Below, piece by piece: positions 1 through 8,977 of a stretch of DNA of 64,000 bases (within the stretch, counting starts at the first letter, position 1; the number at the start of each line of letters is the position of its first letter). Source of the stretch: Roseovarius sp. (lineage in GTDB: Bacteria; Pseudomonadota; Alphaproteobacteria; Rhodobacterales; Rhodobacteraceae); the NCBI RefSeq assembly GCF_030373445.1, contig NZ_JAUCYU010000017.1, positions 1-64,000 of the forward strand, in the 5' to 3' direction. The position numbers were made by a program, and so were the translations under genes. The notes under the pieces are model-generated. The model had not been told where the DNA came from. It worked only from the letters and a program-made list of their open reading frames with translations, and made no database searches.

Positions 1-139
1 CGAGGATGAAATCCACCACCTCGTCCATCGCCGCCGCGATCGGCGCGGTATAGGCGGTCAGCCCAACGATCGGCCTCTCCCCCCGACGCCCCGCCAGCGA
101 CATCGCCGTCAGCTTCCTCGTTCCAGAATGTACGCTCAT
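1..139 (-). CDS. panB: 3-methyl-2-oxobutanoate hydroxymethyltransferase (PanB), N-terminal part only
   Basis: Only the first 46 codons are inside the window; the gene runs off the left edge. The visible part contains GLTAYTAPIAAAMDEVVDFI, which matches the first beta strand and helix of PanB enzymes, just before the family motif VGDSLGM that would lie outside. PanB adds a hydroxymethyl group from methylene-tetrahydrofolate to 2-oxoisovalerate, giving ketopantoate for pantothenate and CoA synthesis. The ATG lies 26 nt after the stop of a TRAP large permease on the same strand, so it is probably the fourth gene of that transport operon. The assignment rests on a short N-terminus, and a PanB-like paralogue cannot be excluded. 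Confidence 0.75.
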   Translation of the reverse strand, partial: MSVHSGTRKLTAMSLAGRRGERPIVGLTAYTAPIAAAMDEVVDFIL

Positions 140-165
140 CTTGCTCTCCTGTTCTCGGGTCTGCC

Positions 166-1455
166 CTAGTGCATCACGTCCGGCAGGAACGTCACCAGCG
201 ACGGCACGAACACCAGCAGCAGCAGCGTCAGCAGGATCGGCACCAGGAACGGCAGGATCGCCACCACCACCTTCTCGAACGGCATCCCCGTCAATTCCGT
301 CAGCACGAACAGCACGTTGCCGAAGGGCGGCGTGATCACCCCCACCGACAGGGTCATCACCATCAGCACCCCGAACCACACCGGGTCGATCCCCAGCGAC
401 TGGATCGTCAGCATGAAGATCGGCGTGAAGATCAGCACCGCCTCCACCACGCTCATGAAACAGCCGATCACCAGGAAGAACAGCAGGATCAGCAGGATCG
501 CCTGCGTCTCGCCAAGGTTCAGGTCCAGCAACGCCATCGCCAGCTCCTGCGGAATGCGCACCCGGACCAGCAGCCAGCCATAGAAGGTGGCGATCGCGAT
601 GATGAACAGGATCACCGAGGTGAACCGCACCGTCCGCCTGAGCGCCTCCATGAACTCTGCCAGCGTCACGTCGCGATACACCACCGCGCCGAGCAGGAAG
701 GCGTACATGCAGGCCACCGCCCCCGCCTCCGTCGGCGTGAAGATCCCGCTCCAGATGCCGCCGATGATGATGAACGGCGTCATCAGCGGCGGGATCGCCT
801 GCAGGAACAGCCCGAACACCTCGCCCCCCGGCACCCGCTGCGTGCCCGGCAGGTCCAGCCAGTAGGAGGTCACCAACACCGTCAGCGACAGACCCACGGC
901 AAGGATGATGCCGGGGATCACCCCCGCCATGAACAGCGCCGCGATCGACGTGCCCGACAGCCACCCATAGACCACCAGCGCCACCGAGGGCGGAATGACC
1001 GGGCTGATGATCGACGCGGCCCCGGTGATCCCCACCGAGAACCGTTGCGGATAGCCCCGCTCCTTCATCGCCTTCAGCTCGAGCTGCCCGATCCCGGCCA
1101 CGTCCGCCACCGCCGTGGCCGACATCCCGGCAAAGATCACGCTGGCCAGCACGTTCACATGCCCCAGCCCGCCCCGGATCGGGCCCACCAGCGCGGTCGC
1201 GAAATTGAACAGACGCGCGTTGCTCGACCCGGTATTCATCAGCGACGCGGCCAGGATGAAGAACGGCACCGCGATGATCGGGAAATTGTTCATCCCGCTC
1301 AGCATCTGCATCGCGAACAGCTCTTCGGGGATCTTCTCGATCCCGCCCTGCACGACCAGCACGACAAGGCATGTCAGCCCGATGGAGATCGCAACCGGAA
1401 CGCCCACGGCGAACAGGAAGATCATCACACCGAGGAATATCAGGAGGTAGTCCAT
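166..1455 (-). CDS. dctM: TRAP transporter large permease (DctM family)
   Basis: 429-residue, very hydrophobic protein of the usual TRAP large-subunit length, starting MDYLLIFLGVMIFLFAVGVP. It has the family features NNFPIIAVPFFILAASLMN near the start, GMSATAVADVAGIG, IIPPSVALV-like segments (SPVIPPSVALVVYG) and the C-terminal GVITPPFGNVLFV. It forms the sodium-driven permease of a tripartite ATP-independent periplasmic transporter with the small permease and binding protein encoded just upstream. Longer reading of the frame upstream of this ATG is unlike any permease, and the chosen ATG overlaps the small permease gene by 16 nt, as is common in these operons. Substrate unknown; the neighbouring panB suggests a 2-oxoacid or other pantothenate precursor (inference). 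Confidence 0.92.
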   Translation of the reverse strand: MDYLLIFLGVMIFLFAVGVPVAISIGLTCLVVLVVQGGIEKIPEELFAMQMLSGMNNFPIIAVPFFILAASLMNTGSSNARLFNFATALVGPIRGGLGHVNVLASVIFAGMSATAVADVAGIGQLELKAMKERGYPQRFSVGITGAASIISPVIPPSVALVVYGWLSGTSIAALFMAGVIPGIILAVGLSLTVLVTSYWLDLPGTQRVPGGEVFGLFLQAIPPLMTPFIIIGGIWSGIFTPTEAGAVACMYAFLLGAVVYRDVTLAEFMEALRRTVRFTSVILFIIAIATFYGWLLVRVRIPQELAMALLDLNLGETQAILLILLFFLVIGCFMSVVEAVLIFTPIFMLTIQSLGIDPVWFGVLMVMTLSVGVITPPFGNVLFVLTELTGMPFEKVVVAILPFLVPILLTLLLLVFVPSLVTFLPDVMH

Positions 1456-1976
1456 TCGCTCTTCGTTTCCGTTTGGCCGATCACGGCCTTTCCGTTGCGG
1501 ATCAGGCTGACAAGGTAGACAAGGCTGAACAGGATCATCGCCACCGTTCCGATCAGCAGTGCCAGGTAAAGCCAGGTGAAGGAGATGCCCAGCGCGGTCG
1601 TGGTGTTGTTGGCGCTGGCGAACATCATCAACCAGGCGCCCCGCGCGATCACGTAGAACAACAGCAGCGCGCCGCACTCGATCACGACCGAGATCCACAC
1701 CCGTGCCCCCAGCGCGATCCGCCGCAACAGCACGTCGATCACGATATGCCGCCGCTGGCCCCAGGCCGCCGCGGCCCCCAGCATGACACTCCACGCCAGA
1801 AGCCCCGCCGCCACCTCCTCGGCCCATGGCACGGACAGCTTGAACACCTCCCGCGCCACGACCGAGTAGAAGATCGACAGCACCAGCGCCACCATGAGCA
1901 CCATGGCGACGCTCTCGAGTATGCCCGCCCCCCGCATCACGAGGGACGGGCGCCGGTGCCCGTCGGCGTCACTCAT
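1440..1976 (-). CDS. dctQ: TRAP transporter small permease (DctQ family)
   Basis: 178-residue membrane protein with four predicted hydrophobic segments (about residues 23-45, 55-75, 95-115 and 130-155), the normal DctQ architecture. Conserved DctQ features are WAEEVAAGLLAWSVMLGAA in the second segment and RRHIVIDVLLRRI in the loop after it. It starts with an ATG that overlaps the stop of the upstream dctP by 4 nt, and its own end overlaps dctM, so the three genes are translationally coupled. It links the binding protein to the large permease in the inner membrane. Confidence 0.9.
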   Translation of the reverse strand: MSDADGHRRPSLVMRGAGILESVAMVLMVALVLSIFYSVVAREVFKLSVPWAEEVAAGLLAWSVMLGAAAAWGQRRHIVIDVLLRRIALGARVWISVVIECGALLLFYVIARGAWLMMFASANNTTTALGISFTWLYLALLIGTVAMILFSLVYLVSLIRNGKAVIGQTETKSEWTTS

Positions 1977-2971
1977 TCCGACGCGGCCTCGATGCTGGCC
2001 TCGATATCGGGCTGCACGGTGTCGGCCATGCCCGACATTGCCCGTTCGATGGCCGGCGCGGCCTTCTCGCGGAACGGCGCCTGGTCGACCTCGATGAACT
2101 CCATGCCCTTCTCGATCAGGGCCTCGCGATAGAAGTCATCCTTCTCGTTCTCGACCTGCGTGCCGTGCTGGCGGGCCTCCTCGGCGGCCTCGGCAATCGC
2201 CGTGCGCTGCTCCTCGGTCAGGCCGTCCCACCACTGCGCCGAGGCAACCCAGTGCCACGGGAAGGACAGGTGCGAGGTCTCGATGATGTAATCCTGCACC
2301 TCCCACATCTGGCGGGTATAGGGCGAAGCCAGGCTGTTCTCGTGCGCCTCGACCTGGCCCGTGCGCATCGCAAGGTAGATATCCGACGACGGGATCACCA
2401 CCGCCTGGATGCCAAGCTCTTCCCAGACGTCGATCCAGACCGGGATCTTCGGCATCCGCATCGGCAGCCCCTCGAGGTCGTCGGGCGTGTTGATCGGCTT
2501 GTTCGCGGTCATGTGCCGGAAGGCCCGCTTCTGCGGCCCGAGATAGACGAGGTTCCCCTTCTCGCGGGCGACCTCCTGCATCTTCTTGCCGGATTCCGTC
2601 TCCATGATGTAATGCTCGACCGCGCCCCAGTTGGGCAGCACGAAGGGCACCGACACGGCGTTGTACTCGGGCGCGTACTGGCCCATGAACGCGCCCCCGG
2701 TCAGCGCCATCTGCGTCTGGCCGATATTGAGCAGTTCCAGAACCTCGGCCTCGCTGCCAAGCTGGCTGTTGAGGTAGATGTTCACCTCGAAATCGTCGCC
2801 CAGCTTCTCGCCGATCAGCTCCTGGAACTTCTGCAGGGCGGCTTCCTCCGACCCGCCGGTGCTCATCGTGTTGTGAATTTCAATCGTCTCGGCCGCCGCG
2901 GGCAGCGCGCCCAGCCCGACCGTGACCGCCGCCGCAAGCGTTGCCTTGCGGACGAGTTGCGAAAGTGCCAT
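1973..2971 (-). CDS. dctP: TRAP transporter substrate-binding protein (DctP family)
   Basis: 332-residue periplasmic protein. The ATG at 2971 is preceded by GGGAGGAACCAG, a strong ribosome site, and gives a clean signal peptide (LVRKATLAAAVTVGLGALPA, cleavage near AAAETIEI). It carries the DctP signature MRMPKIPVWIDVWEELG, whose first arginine normally salt-bridges a carboxylate ligand, followed by SDIYLAMRTGQVEAHEN. It is therefore expected to bind an organic acid and deliver it to DctQM. It is first in the operon dctP-dctQ-dctM-panB. A LysR-type regulator gene lies 280 nt upstream on the same strand. The ligand cannot be read from sequence. Confidence 0.9.
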   Translation of the reverse strand: MALSQLVRKATLAAAVTVGLGALPAAAETIEIHNTMSTGGSEEAALQKFQELIGEKLGDDFEVNIYLNSQLGSEAEVLELLNIGQTQMALTGGAFMGQYAPEYNAVSVPFVLPNWGAVEHYIMETESGKKMQEVAREKGNLVYLGPQKRAFRHMTANKPINTPDDLEGLPMRMPKIPVWIDVWEELGIQAVVIPSSDIYLAMRTGQVEAHENSLASPYTRQMWEVQDYIIETSHLSFPWHWVASAQWWDGLTEEQRTAIAEAAEEARQHGTQVENEKDDFYREALIEKGMEFIEVDQAPFREKAAPAIERAMSGMADTVQPDIEASIEAASE

Positions 2972-3222
2972 CTGGTTCCTCCCATTCCATTTCACCGGCC
3001 GGCGGGCCGCCCGGAAAGGCGGCGGCGTCGCCCGGAAGTCTTGCAGAAGGATGAAGGCAGGCGTCGAAAAGGTCAGATCGGCGACCGGCCCTCAGCCGCA
3101 CCGCCGACGTTCCTGAACGTCCTGCAAATCTCCTCCCATCGGCCCCTTCGCACACGCGATCAAGGCCATGGCCGCGAGGATAAAAGCCACCCCTTGGCGC
3201 AGCAAGTGCTGAATCCGGGCTC

Positions 3223-3235
3223 TTGCGTCACGCAA
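3223..3235. promoter_or_regulatory. Candidate LysR-type operator (T-N11-A palindrome)
   Basis: TTGCGTCACGCAA is a 5-3-5 inverted repeat of the T-N11-A form bound by LysR regulators. It sits 17 nt after the end of the LysR gene and about 250 nt upstream of dctP, in the 280-nt gap between them. A second ACGCAA follows 3 nt later. The distance to dctP is long, so the link to this regulator is tentative. Confidence 0.3.
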
Positions 3236-3251
3236 AACGCAACGCCGCATC

Positions 3252-4193
3252 TCAATGCGCCCGGTCGCGCTCGCCCGCCCGTTCCAGAAGGAACTCCCGG
3301 AAGATCGATGCGGTGTTCGACAGCGTCGCCTCGGCGTGCTGCACGAGGCTGATCTCCCGCTCGGCCCAGCTTTCGTGGATCGGCACCGCCCGGATCGGCA
3401 TGATCCGCTCATGCGGCCGCACGAACTGTTCCGGCAGGATGGCAATGCCGTGCCCGTGCGCCACCAGCGTCCGCGCCACCTCGTTTGTGTTCGCCATGTA
3501 GCGATACTTGAACTCGCTGTTGCCCAGCACCGACACCCGCCGGATCAGCCGGGTCATCGAACTGCCCTCGATCACCCCGATGCTGGGATAGGACGACATG
3601 TCCGACAACCGCACCGCCGGCAATTGGGCCAGGTCATGCCCCTCCGGCACCGCCAGCACCAGCCGGTCGGTGCAATACCGCGTACAGACAATTTCGGGCG
3701 GCAGCCGGAACGTCCTTGAAATCAGCCCCAGCTCCGTCCGCCCGCTCACGACCGAGGCCACCACGTTCGGGCTGATCTGCTCGAACAGCTCGATCCCGAT
3801 ATAGGGGTAGGCATCCGAGAAATGCTTCATGTCCTCGGCCAGCCCGTTGACGAAGGCCGAGCCATTGGCGCTCAGCAACAGGCTCCCCGCCTCCCCGCTG
3901 CTCAGCCGCCTCAGCTCCGAATGCGCGCTGTCGATCGACGCGAAGATCTCCCGCGCCTTCGCGGCCATCACGTGCCCGGCATCGGAAATCTCCACGCCCC
4001 GCGAATGCCGTGCAAAGAACGGCTGGCCGAAATTCTCCTCCAGCTCCGCCAGCCGCCGGCTGATCGCCGAGGGCGACAGGTTCAGGCTTTCCGACGCCGA
4101 CCGGATGCTTCCCGTGTCGATCACCGTCAGGAAGATCCGCAAGGTCACAAGGTCGAACCGCGCCAGCGGGAAATTCTGCAAGTCCTTGGTCAA
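3252..4193 (-). CDS. LysR-family transcriptional regulator
   Basis: 313-residue protein with an N-terminal winged helix-turn-helix (about residues 13-72, FDLVTLRIFLTVIDTGSIRS then SPSAISRRLAELEENFGQPF) and a C-terminal periplasmic-binding-like effector domain. No ATG is available before the HTH; the TTG at 4193 is preceded by GGAGGGG at 5 nt spacing and gives a normal length. It lies upstream of and co-directional with the dctPQM-panB operon, so it most likely controls it, although LysR genes are usually divergent from their targets. It could instead act on matB, which lies 79 nt before it. The effector is unknown. Confidence 0.88.
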   Translation of the reverse strand: MTKDLQNFPLARFDLVTLRIFLTVIDTGSIRSASESLNLSPSAISRRLAELEENFGQPFFARHSRGVEISDAGHVMAAKAREIFASIDSAHSELRRLSSGEAGSLLLSANGSAFVNGLAEDMKHFSDAYPYIGIELFEQISPNVVASVVSGRTELGLISRTFRLPPEIVCTRYCTDRLVLAVPEGHDLAQLPAVRLSDMSSYPSIGVIEGSSMTRLIRRVSVLGNSEFKYRYMANTNEVARTLVAHGHGIAILPEQFVRPHERIMPIRAVPIHESWAEREISLVQHAEATLSNTASIFREFLLERAGERDRAH

Positions 4194-4272
4194 CGCAACC
4201 CCTCCGACGCCACCCCGGCGCCGGCAGGACGTTACGCCGATCCGCCCGTCACTGGCAACCGGCGCCCGGCCG

Positions 4273-5784
4273 TCAGGCGAACAGGCCCTTGTACTCCTCC
4301 CGAAGCACGTTCTTCTGCACCTTGCCCATGGTGTTGCGCGGCAGGCTCTCCACCACCACCAGCTTGCGCGGATGCTTGAACCTTGCCAGCGACTGCTGCG
4401 CCGCCGCCTCGATGGCCTCCAGGTCTGGGCTCTCCCCCGGCTCGGCCACCAGCACGCCCACCACCGTCTCGCCGAAATCCGGATGCGGCACGCCAATGAC
4501 GGCGCTTTCCAGCACGCCCGGCTGCTCATCCAGCAGCAGCTCGATCTCCTTGGGGTATATGTTGTACCCGCCCGAGATGATCAGGTCCTTGTCCCGCCCG
4601 ACGATATGCACGTACCCGTCCTCGTCGATCCGGCCGAGGTCACCGGTGATGAAGAACCCGTCCTCGCGCAGTTCCGCCGCCGTCTTCTCCGGCATCTGCC
4701 AATAGCCCTTGAAGACATTCGGCCCCCGCACCTCGACCATGCCGACCTCGCCCTGCGGCACCTCTTCGCCGCTCTCGGGGTCGCATACCTTCAGCTCCAC
4801 CCCCGGCAGCGGAAACCCCACCGTCCCCGCCCGCCGCTCGCCCTCATAGGGGTTCGAGGTGTTCATGTTCGTCTCGGTCATCCCGTAGCGTTCCAGGATC
4901 CGGTGCCCGGTGCGCTTCTCGAACCGCTCATGCGTCTCCGCCAGCAGGGGCGCACTGCCGGACAAGAACAGCCGCATATGCTCGGCCAGGTCTCGCGTGA
5001 ACCGCTCGTCATCCAGCAGCCGCGTGTAGAAGGTCGGCACCCCCATCATCGACGTCGCCTTCGGCATCCACTCGATCATCCGGTCGATATCCAGCTTCGG
5101 CAGGAAGATCATTGCCCCGCCCGACAACAGAACGATATTCGTCGCCACGAATAGCCCGTGCGTGTGAAAGATCGGCAACGCATGAAGCAGCACGTCCTTG
5201 TCCGAGAACCGCCAGCACTCCGTCAGGGTCCGGGCATTCGACAACAGGTTGTCCTGCGTCAGCATCGCCCCCTTCGACCGCCCCGTCGTCCCCGACGTGT
5301 ACAGGAACGCCGCCAGGTCGCCGCCCTCCCGGTCCACCGTGGCAAACTCCCCCGGCATCCCCGAGGCCGTCTCCATCAGGCTCCCGGCACCATCCGCCGC
5401 CAGCGTCTCCACCCGGCAGCCCAGCCGCTCGGCAATCGGCGCCAGCGTCTCCAGCTTGCCCGGATCGCAGACGATCATCGCCGCCCCGCTGTTGTCGATG
5501 AAATAGGTCAGCTCATCCGCCGTATAGGCCGTGTTCAGTGGCAGGAAGATCACCCCCGCCTGCACGCAGGCCGCGTACAGCGCCAGCGCCTCCGCCGATT
5601 TCTCTACCTGCGCGGCCAGCCGGTCGCCGGGCTGCAACCCGGCCTCCGTGATCACCCCGGCAACCCGCGCCGCCGTCTCGAGGAATCCGGCATGGCTGAT
5701 CACCGTCCCGTCGGCCAGGTACAGGAACGGCGTCTCCTGCCCGGCATATTTCCCGAAAAGCGCATCATACAAGGGGTTGGCCAT
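4273..5784 (-). CDS. matB: Malonyl-CoA synthetase (malonate--CoA ligase)
   Basis: 503-residue member of the ANL adenylate-forming superfamily. It shows the P-loop YTSGTTGRSKGAML, the A5 motif ERYGMTETNMNTSNPY, the A7 motif FFITGDLGRIDEDGYV and the C-terminal lysine motif PRNTMGKVQKNVLR. The ERYGMTETNM variant and overall length match MatB enzymes rather than fatty acyl-CoA ligases. MatB activates imported malonate to malonyl-CoA at the cost of ATP to AMP. The ATG at 5784 has AAGGAAG 6 nt upstream; a GTG one codon earlier is less well spaced. It is the last gene of the malonate operon, 11 nt after matA, which decarboxylates its product. Confidence 0.93.
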   Translation of the reverse strand: MANPLYDALFGKYAGQETPFLYLADGTVISHAGFLETAARVAGVITEAGLQPGDRLAAQVEKSAEALALYAACVQAGVIFLPLNTAYTADELTYFIDNSGAAMIVCDPGKLETLAPIAERLGCRVETLAADGAGSLMETASGMPGEFATVDREGGDLAAFLYTSGTTGRSKGAMLTQDNLLSNARTLTECWRFSDKDVLLHALPIFHTHGLFVATNIVLLSGGAMIFLPKLDIDRMIEWMPKATSMMGVPTFYTRLLDDERFTRDLAEHMRLFLSGSAPLLAETHERFEKRTGHRILERYGMTETNMNTSNPYEGERRAGTVGFPLPGVELKVCDPESGEEVPQGEVGMVEVRGPNVFKGYWQMPEKTAAELREDGFFITGDLGRIDEDGYVHIVGRDKDLIISGGYNIYPKEIELLLDEQPGVLESAVIGVPHPDFGETVVGVLVAEPGESPDLEAIEAAAQQSLARFKHPRKLVVVESLPRNTMGKVQKNVLREEYKGLFA

Positions 5785-5795
5785 CACACTCTTCC

Positions 5796-7040
5796 TTATG
5801 CGGCGGATTTCTCGGCGGCCGCCGCCAGATTGCTCACCTCCGACGAGGCCGCGATATCATGCGAGGCGGCGAACCGTTCGTGGTTCTGGGTGACTTTGTC
5901 GAGGTCGTAAAGGTAATTCACCATCGCCCCGGCAGATTGCCGCAACCCCTTCTCCGACGTATCGGCCCCGGCATGGATGGCGTGCACCTGCGCCCCGTTG
6001 CCAAGGTGGAACCGCGCCACCGGGTCAAGCGGCAGGCCGTCGGGCCGCTTCGCCCCCAGCAGGTACGAGGCCGCCAATTGCCGCAGGGCCTCGTCATCCT
6101 CCAGCGGCGGCTGCATGTCATTGGCGCCCAGCCATTTCATCAGCCCCGGAATGGGCGACAGCGTCACGAAGGTCTTCAGCCCCGGCAGCTCCGCCGAAAG
6201 ATCCGCCGCCACCTGCTTGATCAGCGAGTTGCCGAAGGAAATGCTGGCCAGCCCCGCCTGGCAGTTCGAGATCGAATAGAACACCGCCGTATCCGCCTCG
6301 TCCGAGGCCAGTTCCTCGCGATCCCCGGCCAGCAGGTCCTGCACCGAGTTCGCCACCCCCTTGGTCAGCGCCACCTCGACGAAGATCAGCGGCTCGTCCG
6401 GCATTGCCGGGTGGAAGAACGCGAAACACCGCCGGTCGCTCGGCTCCAGCCGCCGCCGCAAGTCGTCCCAGCTGTCGATGGCATGAACCGCTTCGTAGGC
6501 GATGATCTTTTCAAGAATATGCGCCGGGCTCTCCCAGTTGATCGGCCGCAGCACAAGAAAGCCCCGGTTGAACCAGCTCGAGAACAGGTGCCGGAAATCG
6601 AGGTCCAGCGCCCGAAGCTCCGGGTCGTCCGACCCCATCCGGATCAGGTCGGTCCGCATCGACACCAACTGCCCCGTCGCCCCCGGCACCTGGTTCAGCC
6701 GGCGGATCAGTTCCTGCCGCGGCGGCTCGGCCGCCTCGAGGAAGGCGCGATAGCTCTCCTTGCTCGGCCCGGCCTCGTAGGCGGCCAGCGCCTCGCGTAC
6801 CTTGCCGGGGTCGATATTCATCCCCGTCGCCAGGTACTTGAAGAAAGCCAGCCGCGCCTCGTCCTCCGACTGGCGATACCGTTCGAGGATGTTCCGCGCC
6901 AGCGTCAGGCCGGAAATCTCGCCCGTGGCCCCCACCAGCGCATCCGACATCTCCTCGATCGAGCGTTTATCGTCGCCCGCGGGCGCATTCCGGAACCGCC
7001 TTTCGAAGACGGTCGACAGCAAATCGGCAAGCAAGGTCAA
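5796..7040 (-). CDS. matA: Malonyl-CoA decarboxylase
   Basis: 414-residue malonyl-CoA decarboxylase, converting malonyl-CoA to acetyl-CoA and CO2. The N-terminal helical domain is followed by the GNAT-like catalytic domain, with FVTLSPIPGLMKWLG (holding the catalytic serine region) and VARFHLGNGA (holding the conserved catalytic histidine) as known from the family. No ATG fits: the only reasonable start is the TTG at 7040, which overlaps the dctM stop as TTGA, implying translational coupling. The following residues TLLADLLSTVFERRFR resemble the start of bacterial family members. With MatB it converts malonate to acetyl-CoA. Confidence 0.92.
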   Translation of the reverse strand: MTLLADLLSTVFERRFRNAPAGDDKRSIEEMSDALVGATGEISGLTLARNILERYRQSEDEARLAFFKYLATGMNIDPGKVREALAAYEAGPSKESYRAFLEAAEPPRQELIRRLNQVPGATGQLVSMRTDLIRMGSDDPELRALDLDFRHLFSSWFNRGFLVLRPINWESPAHILEKIIAYEAVHAIDSWDDLRRRLEPSDRRCFAFFHPAMPDEPLIFVEVALTKGVANSVQDLLAGDREELASDEADTAVFYSISNCQAGLASISFGNSLIKQVAADLSAELPGLKTFVTLSPIPGLMKWLGANDMQPPLEDDEALRQLAASYLLGAKRPDGLPLDPVARFHLGNGAQVHAIHAGADTSEKGLRQSAGAMVNYLYDLDKVTQNHERFAASHDIAASSEVSNLAAAAEKSAA

Positions 7041-8353
7041 ATCCCCGTTCCCATAACAGCATCCGGAAGCCACGTGGCCAGACCCGGAAAGAGGCAAAGC
7101 AATATGATCGCGATCACCATGCACGCCACGAAAGGCAGCGAACCGGTCAGGATCGTCTTCAGCGAAATATCCGGCGCGATCCCGTTGATCACGTACAGGT
7201 TCAGGCCCACGGGCGGCGAAATCAACCCGATTTCCATGTTGATCGTCAGCACCACGGCAAACCAGATCGGGTCGAACCCCGCCGTCTCGATGATCGGCAG
7301 CAGGATCGGCGCCGCCATCAGGATCACCGCCACCGGCGGCAGGAAGAAGCCCGCGATCAGCAGGAAGATGTTGATCGCCCCCATCAGCACCCAGCGGTTC
7401 ACCTCCAGCGTGCCGATCCACTCGGCGATCGACTGGGTGATGAACAGCGACGACAGCATGTAGCTGAACACCCCCGCCGCGGCGATGATGAACAGGATCA
7501 TCACGCTTTCCCGCGTCGAATCCCGCAGCACCACCCACAGCGCGCGCGGGTCCCACAGCCGGTAGATCATCATCGCGATGACAAGGCACAGAAGCGCGCC
7601 CACCGCCGCCGTCTCCGACGGCGTGGCGACACCGCCATACATGGCGTAAAGCACGCCGAGGATGATCAGCAGGAAGGGCAGAACCCGCGGCAGGATCTCG
7701 AATTTCTCTCGCCACGTGTAGTTGCCCGCGCCCAGCACGCCCGCCTGCCCCGACCGCCATGTCGAGTAAAGCGACCACGCCATGAAGAGGCCCACCAGCA
7801 GCAGCCCGGGAAAGACCCCCGCAAGGAACAGCCGCCCGATCGATGTCTCGGTCGCGATGCCATAGACGATCATGGTGACAGAGGGCGGAATGAGAATGCC
7901 CAACGTGCCACCGGCGGCAATCGAGCCCGCGGCCACGCCGTCCGGGTAGCCCCGCTTGCGCATCTCCGGGATACCCATCTTGCCGATGGCCGCACAGGTC
8001 GCGGGCGACGAGCCTGACATCGCCGCGAACAGCGCACAGGCGCCGAGGTTCGACACCACCAGCCCGCCGGGCACCCGCGTCAGCCAGCGCTCCAGCGCCT
8101 CGTAAAGGTCCGCCCCCGCCCTCGTCGAGGCAATAGACGCCCCCATGATGATGAACATCGGAATGGACAGCAGCGCGAAGTTGTTGAGCTTCCCGAACAA
8201 GATCTCCGGCATCAGCTCAAGCGAGCGCAGCCCGTCGAAGACGATCAGGAACCCCGCCGACACGATCAGCAGCCCGATGGCCACCGACACGCCGGAAAAC
8301 AGGACAAGGATAGTGGCAATGGCGACCAGCGCGCCAAGAAGCAGCGGATCCAT
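7037..8353 (-). CDS. dctM: TRAP transporter large permease, malonate locus (DctM family)
   Basis: 438-residue polytopic membrane protein beginning MDPLLLGALVAIATILVLFS. Family motifs include NNFALLSIPMFIIMGASIAS, AAMSGSSPATCAAIGKMGIP, LGILIPPSVTMIVYG and the C-terminal MEIGLISPPVGLNLYVING. It is the transport channel of the TRAP system. Its ATG shares one base with the stop of the small permease gene (TGATG), and its stop overlaps matA. Genome context (matA, matB, matR) makes malonate the likely substrate, as proposed for similar DctPQM-Mat loci in rhizobia. Confidence 0.93.
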   Translation of the reverse strand: MDPLLLGALVAIATILVLFSGVSVAIGLLIVSAGFLIVFDGLRSLELMPEILFGKLNNFALLSIPMFIIMGASIASTRAGADLYEALERWLTRVPGGLVVSNLGACALFAAMSGSSPATCAAIGKMGIPEMRKRGYPDGVAAGSIAAGGTLGILIPPSVTMIVYGIATETSIGRLFLAGVFPGLLLVGLFMAWSLYSTWRSGQAGVLGAGNYTWREKFEILPRVLPFLLIILGVLYAMYGGVATPSETAAVGALLCLVIAMMIYRLWDPRALWVVLRDSTRESVMILFIIAAAGVFSYMLSSLFITQSIAEWIGTLEVNRWVLMGAINIFLLIAGFFLPPVAVILMAAPILLPIIETAGFDPIWFAVVLTINMEIGLISPPVGLNLYVINGIAPDISLKTILTGSLPFVACMVIAIILLCLFPGLATWLPDAVMGTGI

Positions 8354-8901
8354 CAGTGATCCTCCAGCCCGAAAGGTTTGTCTACGCCCAGAAGCACGGC
8401 AACGAGATCGGCAATCAGCTGCAACAACAGCAGTGCGAAGCCGATGGGAATCGACAGGTACGGTATCCACAACCGCACGCCCCACACCGTGTCCGACTTC
8501 CAGTTCCGCTCATACGCGAAATGCCAGTAATCGTAGCCGTACCACAGCATCACCGCCACGATCACGATCGACACCCCCAGCGTCACCATGCACAGCCCGA
8601 ACCGCGCCCCCTTGGGCAGTGCGATGGGCACCAGGTCCACGTTCACGTGCCCCCTCAGCCGCTGCACGTAAGGCAGCCCGATCAGCGTCGCGGCCACCAT
8701 CAGGTAGATCACCGCCTCGGTCTGCCAGATGGTCGATCCGTTCAGCACCGCCCGGATGAAGATCATCTGGCAGGTGATCGCCACCGCCGCCACGATCATC
8801 GCCGCGGCACACCATCCGGCCAGCGTCGAAATCACCGCCACGGCGCGAAGGAAGGGGTTGTTACCGGCATGCGCGGGGGCAGCCGAGCTCGGGCCCGACA
8901 T
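8353..8901 (-). CDS. dctQ: TRAP transporter small permease, malonate locus (DctQ family)
   Basis: 182-residue four-helix membrane protein. Hydrophobic segments lie near residues 18-45, 60-82, 100-122 and 148-172. The DctQ hallmark region is WQTEAVIYLMVAATLIGLPY followed by GHVNVDLVP. It is separated from the upstream dctP by 76 nt that hold a stable hairpin, and it is translationally coupled to dctM downstream. It is predicted to bridge the malonate-binding protein and DctM. Confidence 0.9.
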   Translation of the reverse strand: MSGPSSAAPAHAGNNPFLRAVAVISTLAGWCAAAMIVAAVAITCQMIFIRAVLNGSTIWQTEAVIYLMVAATLIGLPYVQRLRGHVNVDLVPIALPKGARFGLCMVTLGVSIVIVAVMLWYGYDYWHFAYERNWKSDTVWGVRLWIPYLSIPIGFALLLLQLIADLVAVLLGVDKPFGLEDH

Positions 8902-8944
8902 GGCCTGCTCCTGTCATTGGGTGTGAAAACAGCCTTGAGGCAAA

Positions 8945-8966
8945 GGGGCGGCGCACCGGCCGCCCC
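8945..8966 (-). other. Intercistronic stem-loop after the malonate dctP gene
   Basis: Eight-base perfect stem (GGGGCGGC / GCCGCCCC) with a 6-nt loop, lying 11 nt after the dctP stop and 44 nt before dctQ. There is no U-run, so it is more likely an RNA-stabilising or partial-attenuation hairpin that raises binding-protein levels over permease levels than a full terminator. Confidence 0.55.
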
Positions 8967-8977
8967 CGCCCGTCACA

